Positions 55,540-64,000 of a stretch of DNA of 64,000 nucleotides are shown here, piece by piece. The notes under the pieces were generated by a model. It was not told the DNA's origin. It made no database searches and was given only the letters and a program-made list of their open reading frames with translations. How positions within the stretch are numbered: the stretch's first letter is position 1; every line of letters begins with the position of its first letter. This DNA comes from Gautieria morchelliformis. Its lineage: Eukaryota; Basidiomycota; Agaricomycetes; Gomphales; Gomphaceae. The position numbers and the translations under genes are program-made. Location: the NCBI GenBank assembly GCA_015179125.1, contig WHVA01000079.1, forward strand, positions 186,001 to 250,000, read 5' to 3'.

Positions 55540-57149
55540 TACTAAATTTAATAAATCAGTTAGTTTCCTGATCAAACAGTCCATGAGTAGGAAATAAACG
55601 TACCTGCAACAAAGGATCCCGGAAATGCTTCTGATGATTGTGCACAAACGCAACTCTTGTCTTATAATCTTCCTTCCGTCTCTGATCGCGGAACTCCCTA
55701 ATGTGTCTCCCCGCCTCCTTGGCTTCACCACGATTCCGTGCTTTGATCACCTGCGTACCTGTGCCGAAAGCGCCGTACCCGCCTTTCACAGGAACAAGGT
55801 CCGACCGTTTGTCCGCTAGCAGTCGTCGAACGATGGCGGCGCCGGACTTGGGGTCTTCCGAGGCGCGGGATGTGGGGAAGGACTGTGCATAATAGCGTCG
55901 CATGGAGCGATGGCCGATGCGCGCGCCAGAGGCGAGAACGAGCTCGTAGTCCGTGTCACCGAACGCGATCTGGGGTTCTGGCAAGCCATCTTCATCCTCT
56001 GACGAACCCTCATCTATAATCTCATCGGCTTCTCCATCATCATTTACATCTTCCCATTCCTGCTCCTCTTCCTCCACATCCGAGCTATGCATACGCTTTG
56101 ATTTAGCAGCCTTCTTTCCCTTGCTAGTAGCATCCGGGTAACTTGAAGAAAAGTCATAGAAATCCGACATCTCCAGTCGGTCCTTTTCCTCATCATACGC
56201 AATTTTGCAATGCCCCTTATCGCTCATGTGTTTCCACACAGCCTCTATAGTCCTAAACTCCCGTCCTTTACCGTTGCAGAACAAACACACGTTGCCCACA
56301 GCCACTTTCTCTCCCAGATATGTCAAGAGCCCATTCAAATCTTGGAGATATTCCATGTCGGGTATGAAGAATGAATGGGTCACCGACATATGTGCCAATA
56401 GGTCTTCCATAGTGGAGGAGTGGTGGGGACAGAAGAGACATGAGGTGGGGCTGAGACGAGATCGTGCTGCGGCGATTTTGGCGTCGATGGTTTGGGTGAT
56501 GGCGTCATCGTCTGCGTCGTCGTCGACTCTTAATCCCGAAGGCCCTGGGTGGGAACCTTGGGATGGAGAGGGAGACCTAGGGTTGGACGTCACAGCCTCA
56601 TTCGGTAGTTCTGATTTGGTGACCGAAGCAGATGAGGTCAAAACCTTCTGTTGTGGACTCGTTTTTAGCTCGTTCTCCTTATGTTTCTTAGAGTTCATGT
56701 GCGAACGATACGCATTCTCGGTCGTGTACACTTTACTGAAAAAGGATGTCAGATATGAGACGACAGCATAAAAGAAACAGTCCTCACTTGCACACTTCAC
56801 ATGTCGCTCCTTTGGGTGACGTCGTGACTGCCGTCTCGGCTCGCCTTTGGAGTACTTTTTGGTTGAACATGGCAGCAGTAATAGGGGGCAAAGATGCCAC
56901 CCTTCGCTGTAGAGAACACATGTGAGATAAAGCTAACGCCACGAAACTGGGCACACCTTCATATTGTAGCGGTGATGGTCCGAACGATAATGAACGCCTG
57001 TAAACGCACCTTTTCTCAGTGGCGGGGACGAATTGGTGTGCTGGAGACTTACGTTGGTCTTCTGCTGTTGGAAAGCCGATAGAACACGACATACAGGTAA
57101 ACAGAGGTTGCTGAGCCAAATTTGTGGTCATTTCCACAGTGACAGACAT
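55540..57149 (-). CDS. REI1: REI1-type cytoplasmic 60S biogenesis factor (ZNF622 family)
   Basis: The start at 57149 gives MSVTVEMTTNLAQQPLFTCM. C2H2 fingers: CMSCSIGF; the KVYTTENAYRSHMNSKKHKE region; CLFCPHHSSTMEDLLAHM with HSFFIPDMEYL; and CLFCNGKGREFRTIEAVWKH. An acidic linker (SSDVEEEEQEWEDVNDDGEA) precedes YELVLASGARIGHRSMRRYY and the conserved end FVHNHQKHFRDPLLQ. A terminal intron places TAA (55540-55542) directly after LLQ, matching where family members end. Without it the frame runs to 55556 and adds 15 residues. REI1 removes Arx1/Alb1 and helps recycle Tif6-bound 60S subunits in the cytosol. Confidence 0.9.
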
Positions 57150-58008
57150 GGTAGTTGGTGCTAAGGTAAAATTCTGAATTTGTCATTCAGCTTTCCCACG
57201 CATACACACTTCTACTAAGTAGTAGCTTCGAGTCGTGCTGGAGATTTACAGCAAGAAACACTAGGCGTATAGTTCCCATTCCTCATGTCATGTCAAGCCA
57301 GCCAACCCCGGATCATGCTGGCCGCTCTATGCTCACCATCACCCGCCTGGCTTCCCTGTACCCCGTGCCGACATTTGGGTCCTAGGATAACCCCACCCTC
57401 GTTACATAGCAGGGGTATGACTGCCCAGAGTTAACAAAGGGTATAGAAGTTAAGACTGTTCCCGGTCCTGTGTCGCCGAGTTTTCCACCTCCGGAGTTAT
57501 GGATGCTATGTAGGACGAGGGTGAGCTCGACCGGGATCCATATCCTTGATCACCGGACAGATTCGTGCCGTTGTTTACTCGCAAAAATCACGAACATGGG
57601 CCGTCCGTCATGCATTAATATGAAAGCACTTCCGCCACTTGTTACATATACTGTGGCCTCACGGCCCAGGCTGGAAATTGCCTTGTCTGTACAAAGATCT
57701 CTCGTGGGTCGTGGCGTCCTGCTTGGATATACTTATGTGTAAGACGAGAGCATTATAAAATTAGGCGCGTACTGTAATACGATACTGGTAACTTTCAAAG
57801 CCGGTGACTCATGCGTGACTCAATGTTGTGCTCATACTGTCTTTTCTCCGCTGGTCATGATTGCCGTCGGTACGCGTCATAACCAATCATGTCGTCAGCC
57901 TGCGTGAATACCTGTTGCGATCGTAGCATATAAAACCGCCCTGTTTCTGTCCTAGAGGCCCAGTATTGACCTCATACTGCCCTACCAAAACCAAACTTTG
58001 AATTCAAC
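57150..58008. other. Intergenic region with HSP12 promoter
   Basis: About 860 bases lie between divergent starts (REI1 on minus, HSP12 on plus). A frame of 90 codons at 57,470-57,742 lacks support. The last 200 bases carry the HSP12 promoter motifs. Confidence 0.55.
57805..57935 (+). promoter_or_regulatory. HSP12 promoter: paired TGACTCA sites and TATA box
   Basis: Two perfect TGACTCA sites (57805-57811 and 57816-57822) fit Gcn4/AP-1/Yap-type bZIP binding. A TATAAAA box at 57929-57935 lies 74 bases before the ATG. Stress-linked bZIP control is inferred. Confidence 0.6.
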
Positions 58009-58391
58009 ATGTCCGAACAAACGCGTCAATCTTTCACCGACAAGGCTGCTTCTGACGTCAAGGTTTGCTACATCATCTCTAGCAAGCAAGTATGAATGTT
58101 GACACCCCTTCAGCCTGATCAGCAGAAGACAACCACGGAGCAGGCAAAGGACACCATGAAAGGCAAAGCAGACTCGGCTGCCTCTACCCTCCAGCCTGAC
58201 GTGCGTTTGCTAAATTTGCGCTTGAGCTACTCAATCTCATACCCAAACAGTCCCAGAAGTCGACTAGCCAGAAGGCTGGTGACACCCTCGCCGAGAGCAC
58301 GGACAAGGTCAAAGAGAGTACGTGTGCCGAAACTGGACTTTGATTGCATCTCACTTCGTCATGTGAAGCTGTAGGCCTAGGGAATAAGTAA
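58009..58391 (+). CDS. HSP12: Small heat-shock/stress protein HSP12 (HSP9/12 family)
   Basis: Four short exons: MSEQTRQSFTDKAASDVK; PDQQKTTTEQAKDTMKGKAD with SAASTLQPD; SQKSTSQKAGDTLAESTDKV with KE; and SLGNK followed by TAA at 58389-58391. The repeated Q/SKST-x-x-x-x-GD units and the SFTDKA start are the HSP12 signature. Yeast Hsp12 is an intrinsically disordered plasma-membrane-associated protein that stabilises membranes in heat, osmotic and stationary-phase stress. A strong TATA box and bZIP sites lie upstream. It converges on RPS18, with 173 bp between stops. Confidence 0.9.
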
Positions 58392-58564
58392 TCACCTCAA
58401 GTCTTCTGTGGATATTGGACTCGGTGATGTTAGCTTACACGTGAACGTCATTGGCAAGACTTGTCTGTAATCTTAGACCATCATGGCGGAATATCGCAAC
58501 ATCGTTTTTGCAATTGCGACCTTATGTGCACACTCAAAGTACTAGTAGTGGACGCAAAGACATT

Positions 58565-59250
58565 CTATCCCCTTTTCTTCGACACCCCAACCGTCTTCCC
58601 GCGGCGACCTGAAAGGTGTCAGGGTGGGGTAAAAGATTGATGCCATGACAGGAAACATACCTGTGGTTTTCGTGTGCTGCCCTCTGACACGGATACCCCA
58701 AAAGTGTCTCAAGCCTCTGTGGGCTCGGATCTTCTTTAAACGCTCCAGGTCATCGCGGAGCTTAGAATCCAGACTGTTAGATAATATCTGTCCATCCTTG
58801 CCATCGACTATATCCTTCTGACGATTAAGGAACCACCGCGGGATCTTGAACTGCAGTGGGTTCTGCATGATCTGAACAATTCGTTCCAGTTCATCGGAGT
58901 TGAGGTCTCCGGCGCTATATCAAGTTCAGTCAATGATAATACGGAGAAAAACTTAGCACGCACCGTTTCTTAAGGTCGACGTCTGCCTTCTTGCAGACGA
59001 GGTTAGCGTACCGTCGACCGACGCCTTTGATCTCCGTTAGCGCATACCTGAAGGTGCAAGATGAAAGGTCAGGTCCATAAACAGTTGTGGTCGAAAGATG
59101 ACACACATGATTTTGCGCTTGCCATCGACGTTGGTGTTCAGCAAACGCAAAATGTGCTGAGTATTAACACGTCAGAAACAACATTTGCACGAAACAAAAA
59201 CGTGAGCGTACCTGGAATTGTTGGTGGGCTTCCGGGAGGACAAGCGACAT
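58565..59250 (-). CDS. RPS18: Ribosomal protein uS13 (RPS18)
   Basis: [13 protein letters not shown] starts at 59250. Later exons give [95 protein letters not shown] and VRGQHTKTT. An intron follows, then [14 protein letters not shown] and TAG at 58565-58567. This is a nearly invariant small-subunit protein at the subunit interface (head, contacts the P site). Four introns in a short gene are usual for basidiomycete ribosomal genes. Confidence 0.96.
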
Positions 59251-59820
59251 GTTGTCAAAAAGGTGTGTATACCTGAAAGAGACGAAGTGAGCACAGCGAC
59301 GTAAAGGTCATCTAAGCAGCAAGTGATCCATCCATTGCTATTTCTGCAAGAACTCATATTGGTTTGGACAACATGTACGGATACGCCCTCATGCAACACA
59401 ACTCAGACAACGACTCTCACCTTTGTTGAGCAAGTACGTAGAGAGACAGTCGAGGACACCACCGAATGAGAGTGTGTTCGGGTTTTGCCGATTTGCTTTC
59501 GTACACGGTTTTCCCCCCTGTTTCGGCACCAAATTGAAATCCATCGACGCACACCCCACAGGGTCCCCAGTCTCACTCGTAAATTTTTCGTCTTAAGACC
59601 CACAAATGCACAGTCAACCAGGCACACTAATTACTGCGTAGTGCTCTCTCCCTAACCTCTGTAGTAATAGAAGCTACTCGAACTGCTAGCCTACGCTCAC
59701 AGTGTGAAAGTGGCAATGGATAATTGATTTAGTATGACCTTTGCACTAAATAACTCATCCGATGCATGAAAGCCTGGGTCTTATTCAAGCGCTCTCTCAT
59801 AATTTTATCTATAATTCATG
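59251..59820. other. Region upstream of RPS18
   Basis: These 570 bases should hold the RPS18 promoter and possibly a 5' UTR intron, plus the 3' UTR of the F-box gene. No gene is supported. Confidence 0.45.
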
Positions 59821-61413
59821 TCAATTCAAGTTGGACAGGTCGTTTCCGGGAAGGGCAAGAGACAATTGTTGGCTCATAAGGGCCTTTTCCCGCTCAGCGA
59901 GATCCTTTTCTTTCAGCTCCAGATCACGTTCCCTTGCAGATAATATTTTTTCGAGCTCTTTCAAAGTTATCCACCCAAGCAGCGAATTCCGCACCCTGAA
60001 AGTACGCATTATTCTCGGAGCATGTATACATGGACATTAGGACAAACCAAATAGAATCCGGAAATGAGACTATCTCGAGCGAGGGGCATGATTTATGCCA
60101 AATCTCCGCTAGAGGGCTTGTCATCTCTTCATCATGGAGACAGTCTGAACTGTTCTTTGAAAGAAACATAACCGATCGCAGGGTCCTGAATGACGAGAAG
60201 ACGGATTCGAGCCCGTCCAAAATATCCTGATAGAGAAGATACATTAGACTGTGTTCACGATGATAGAAAAGGGAAGCAGACCTTAGTGACTGACCCTCTG
60301 ACGATGTGTATCGCGAGCGAGACAAGTTCGGGCAGATGTTCGGGCACAGCCCTCAAAGCTCCTAGTGTGGTCTCAGGGGAATCCGTAAGGTGAGTAATGA
60401 ATTGTAAGGTGTGAACGACGGATGAAGAGTATGCTAAAATCCGTAATGTGGTGGAGATGATATCCGAGTTTAGAAGCCAAGGATGGGTGAGGCATAATTC
60501 AGCCTCTTGTACTGGTCGGTTGGGCACAACGGCAGCCAGAATGAGCGGCGACGCAGAAACACGCTGCAAATTTGGCAAAGAACGACCCGATATACGGGCG
60601 TCGTGGTGGAACCTGCCACAGAAAAGCGCAGAAGTGATGTCATCTTGGGTTTCAAGCCACCTCACCAAAGGTTTATCCCAGTGGCAGGCTGTGGTGAATG
60701 ATTTGAGACGGAAAGTACAACCTGTAAGGACAAAGGAGCGAGGGCCTCCCATCAGGAGGGATAGAGAGACCAGGTTGATCATCTGGCGAAGGGCTTTATG
60801 AAGGAGGTTGTAGTATGATGGCAGGACCTCTAAACCACTATTGAAATTGTCGCTGACGTGAAACCGTCGCACGTGTAGGGCAATATCAGGCCGTCTGGAG
60901 ACAGTAGTGTTTAATCGAACGATCTTGACGGGGTTCATGAGTTCAACGTCTCGGTAGAGAATCCGGGTAGCGACCGTATGACACAAACGATTCGATTGGG
61001 CCACCTCGCATAAGTCTTGGTTGCTTGAGTAAAGCAGAATTGCATTCAGCAGCTCGATGGGTAGTGATGGCACTGTAAGGAAGAAGTTAGTGAAATCTTG
61101 ATTAAAATATATGCGGACGGGTATGTTGCACAGAAGCTGTTCTGCCGCTCATCATGATCTAGCCTGGAGGAACGCCGAGAGCAGCTTTGGGTGTCAATGT
61201 CCAAGTTACAGCTTGTCTAGACGAAAATATACAATAGATAGATGTAGTATAAAACACGTAGTATATAACAAACTTATTCACCTTCACAGATGGGGTGTGT
61301 GCCGTTATCACTGTGACTGGTGCAGAGTCATCCAACACATGTAGGTCGTCGTGAAACTTTGTACCCAGACAAGGAAAGCTCCAACGACCCTTCTTGAACT
61401 TGAAGCTAGGCAT
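59821..61413 (-). CDS. F-box protein with C-terminal coiled coil
   Basis: The first exon, MPSFKFKKGRWSFPCLGTKF onwards, starts at 61413. Two introns later the F-box reads PSLPIELLNAILLYSSNQDL and CEVAQSNRLCHTVATRILYR. A leucine-rich middle resembles the degenerate repeats of basidiomycete F-box proteins. At the 3' end, a 52-nt intron (GTTTGT to TTTCAG, about 59998-60049) joins PDSIW to VRNSLLGWITLKELEKILSA, followed by a heptad segment (RERDLELKEKDLAEREKALM) and stop at 59821-59823. F-box proteins recruit substrates to SCF ubiquitin ligases. The substrate is unknown. The 5' exon joins are tentative. Confidence 0.72.
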
Positions 61414-61794
61414 CTAAGTAGTAAAGGTAGAGACGCTGCATACATACGTCGGCTGGACGTCGGAGTTCTCGCCACTATACGGGACAAACGTCATCCTATG
61501 AACATCTACTGTCCGCAACCTATGTAACGAGCCGATTCTTATATTTGACAATACTCATAACATTTAAACATAGTTATAACCATGGCACCATCTGAGTAAT
61601 CGATGACGAACGGAAAATTCTCATGCGCATGGGTACGCACGCACTGATCTTCAGTAGTTGTGCAACGAGCGAAACGTAGACACCACCAAGCATGAATATA
61701 TCTAGTGCAATCTGCACACGAAATAAACTATCCCAGCAACAGTTAATTAGATATCCATCTAAACAGAATAGCCTTGATATACCTGTGCACACCA
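61414..61794. other. Intergenic
   Basis: These 381 AT-rich bases hold the promoter of the F-box gene and the 3' end of the PRKRIP1-like gene. No feature is recognised. Confidence 0.45.
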
Positions 61795-62585
61795 TCAAGT
61801 ATCCGAGTCATATATCGTGATCTTAGGTTGCACAGCCGGAACCACCGAAATTTCCTGTTGCTGAACGTCCTCCGGAATCTGCTGCTCGGCGCGTACATCA
61901 TCCTCTGAACCTCCTTCCCTCTCGTCCTCATCACTTTCATCCCCTGGTAACCTGAACACCATCTCGCTCCCATTAACCAGCCTTCTTTTCTTGATTGGAC
62001 CTCCTCCCACAGCACCGCCTGCAGAGGGTGCTGCGCCACCCTGGGGTATCTCAGAGTCTTTACCCTTCCCCTTTGCACGCTCCTTTTTCTTCATCCGTTT
62101 AGCCCGATTTTTGGACGTCTTCGCATCCGCCTGCCCTTCCCGCTCCTTCCGCTTCCTCTCGAACTCCTCAGCATCTGCTTCCTGTACACAACAAATAATC
62201 TCAAGTCTATATCATGCATCAAAAGACCAAACAATAGACTCACCTTCTTCGACATCTCCTCCATCAACTTCAACCGCTCATACTCTCTCCGTCTATTCGC
62301 CTTATACACGTGGAACTCGCCACTCCCGGCACCAGCACTGCTCCCTTGCACGTTCTTCATCATTTCCCGCGGAGGGCGGACCGTCTTTTCCTTGGGCGGC
62401 GGAGGGATATTGACGGGCTTAGAAGGATCCTTGAGTAATTTAGAGAGCTGGGATCGTTGTCGTTCGAGCGGCGTGGGAGCATGTCTGTTGGCTGGGGGAG
62501 GTATACCACCATTGGACGTAGAGGCTGAGGCAGAAGGTGCGGGTGAAGCCATGGGGATATCGAGACTGTGGGCGGTTCTGCCCAT
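61795..62585 (-). CDS. PRKRIP1-like (DUF1168) spliceosome-associated protein
   Basis: The ATG at 62585 gives MGRTAHSLDIPMASPAPSAS. A second ATG lies 11 codons on. The DUF1168 core is EFHVYKANRRREYERLKLME and EMSKK, joined over one intron to a charged helix EEFERKRKEREGQADAKTSK and NRAKRMKKKERAKGK. An acidic C-terminus (FRLPGDESDEDEREGGSEDD) ends ITIYDSDT at TGA 61795-61797. PRKRIP1 is a long-helix component of the catalytic-stage spliceosome in animals. The same role in fungi is inferred from the shared core. Confidence 0.85.
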
Positions 62586-62810
62586 AGGCGCCCACGTTCG
62601 ATCACAAACTGTTATTTAAATTTTACTTAAGTCCTCTGACGAGACTCAATTTTCAGTTAACTGAAGTAAATATTACTTTGTTAGAAACATCTACTTCATG
62701 CTATAAATAATCACAACATTAACGTCGCATCGCATAAGCAGCTTGTACATGTAGCAGCACCCCAAATCCTTGTTGCCAACTTGAAGGCCAGGTAAACGGT
62801 ATAACAGCTC

Positions 62811-64000
62811 TCATGAAAACGCACCCAATACTCCCGCCAGGAGTGTTACCCACCAACCTCTGTACAAAGCTTTCCAGCCCTCCTCATCTACCATTCGCTT
62901 AGCAGCATCAGTGAAGCCCAGGTACGGGTCCAATTCGTTGCGTAATCCAATCACATCCTCTGACCCTGCGTATTGAAGCTCTGGCTCTGCTCCCTCGTCC
63001 TGTGGCACGGTCTCGAACGTGGCAGACGTTGGATGGTTCCGCTGGAGAGATAGGCGTGTTGCTATGACCTCGAGCGGGCACAGCACAACCGTGCTGAGTC
63101 CGGCGATGAATATGTACGTGCCGATACGTAGCGCGGTGAAGTCTGGGTGAGTACCGGACCCCTTGATGGTTCCGGAAGAAATCGTGTCGACGGAAGGGAG
63201 GAGCCATGTTCGCAGGGTTCGCAGAACAAGGATGACATAGCCGAGGTGCAGGACTTTAGCTCCGAGGAGTCCAGGTGTCGTGTATAGCACCCAGGGCTTG
63301 CGAAGTTCCGTGGGTGTGAAGAGACGTCGGAGGGCATACCTAGGGTCCATCCATGGGAGAAGGTACGGCGTGGTTATGGCACTGTAGAGATTACATGAAC
63401 AAGGTAAAAAGGTAGACCACGCAATGCGACGGACCGGTTAATGAGGATGGTTACTGGGAGACCAATAAATGTAAGGAAAAGGCTGTACACCAGCAATTGC
63501 AACGGAGATGCCAAGGGTGCGCTATATCGACTCGAACCACGCGGCATGGATGCCCCAATATATGCCCACATGAATGCCGTCACCACGAGCGTCGAAATGA
63601 AGTTGGGCACTAGCGCAGGAACAACATCAGCACGTGCATACTAGACCAGCATGAGGACTCACTAAATCCTTTGTACAAGCCTTGCCAGCCCTACGAGAGA
63701 TTGAATATGCCTCGTCGGTTGATGTTTCGCCACTTACCTCTAAATTCCGAACCCGTTTGATCATCGCGAAGTATGAATTGACCACTGGACCTGCATGAGG
63801 TTGCACGCCACTTTCCGCATCGAGTTGAAGGCCCTACAAGCATAATAGATAGATAACAAGAATTCTAACGCATCACTAGACCAGAAGCACCTTCGGGGAA
63901 TAATTCGCTCGAAAACGCACAAGTGCACCAACTTCATCATTGATATATCAGTACATGATCAACGCATCGAGGCCTATTGGTACTCACTTAATGGTACTGT
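62811..64000 (-). CDS. Mitochondrial-carrier-family membrane protein, 5' end outside window
   Basis: Spliced exons from the right edge give VGALVRFRANYSPK, GLQLDAESGVQPHAGPVV, SYFAMIKRVRNLE, PNFISTLVVTAFMWAYIGAS, SPLQLLVYSLFLTFIGLPVT, PWVLYTTPGLLGAKVLHLGY, FIAGLSTVVLCPLEVIATRL and GWKALYRGWWVTLLAGVLGA, ending at TGA 62811-62813. CPLEVIATRLSLQR fits the P-x-[DE]-x-x-[KR]-x-[KR] carrier signature, and EGWKALYRGW the end-of-repeat motif. Other repeats are degenerate, as in atypical outer-membrane carriers. Substrate and membrane cannot be assigned. The start is not in the window. Confidence 0.75.

Noticed and set aside
59924-60049. Read-through 3' end of the F-box gene ending NIICKGT
   Set aside because: A 52-nt intron with good donor (GTTTGT) and acceptor (TTTCAG) leads to a longer, clearly coiled-coil C-terminus, which is more likely.

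Overview
The window is genomic DNA of a filamentous basidiomycete, most likely a white-rot Agaricomycete. Its genes are intron-dense, with GT-AG introns mostly about 45-70 nt long and protein-coding genes packed a few hundred bases apart. It carries a secreted class II manganese peroxidase, which is a lignin-decay enzyme of Agaricomycetes. Its mobile DNA (Plavaka, hAT and PIF/Harbinger-like elements, and a DUF6698 gene) is also typical of that group. CDS spans below include introns, and spliced products were worked out by hand.

Conserved left arm (1-39,716). In order: a membrane-anchored glutaredoxin-like gene cut by the left edge; acetoacetyl-CoA synthetase (-); a GRF zinc-finger protein (+); a RING/TRAF zinc-finger protein (+); BRE1 histone H2B ubiquitin ligase (-); a fused allantoicase/ureidoglycolate lyase (-); a 1.9-kb gap with an inverted repeat; manganese peroxidase (+); two tandem GFA-domain genes (+); the mismatch-repair gene PMS1 (-); a hormone-sensitive-lipase-like hydrolase (+); a CRZ1-like zinc-finger factor (+); PEX5 (+); CDC26 (-); a PRA1 family gene (+); methylthioribose-1-phosphate isomerase (-); an MTQ1-like glutamine methyltransferase (-); and an ERT1/AcuK-like regulator (+).

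Transposon archipelago (about 40.6-55.4 kb). No ordinary host gene is recognisable here. It holds an 875-bp internally deleted PIF/Harbinger element, a 1.17-kb hAT relic, and a composite Plavaka-type region with an apparently intact DUF6698 gene and a gutted transposase. A 729-bp hAT-type element sits in the transposase, and a 405-bp palindromic element sits inside that. Next come a 3.7-kb PIF/Harbinger element (Myb/SANT-like gene plus a broken DDE transposase, itself hit by another inverted-repeat element) and two abutting inverted-repeat elements rich in CACGTG motifs. Several boundaries are defined to the base by inverted repeats and target-site duplications.

Conserved right arm (55,540-64,000). 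REI1-type ribosome biogenesis factor (-), HSP12 (+), ribosomal protein uS13/RPS18 (-), an F-box protein with a C-terminal coiled coil (-), a PRKRIP1/DUF1168 splicing-associated protein (-), and a mitochondrial-carrier-family protein cut by the right edge (-).

The host genes do not form one pathway. They are a normal syntenic mix covering purine-nitrogen salvage, methionine salvage, peroxisomal import, chromatin and ubiquitin control, DNA repair, stress response and wood decay. The archipelago between the ERT1-like gene and REI1 is the accessory part.
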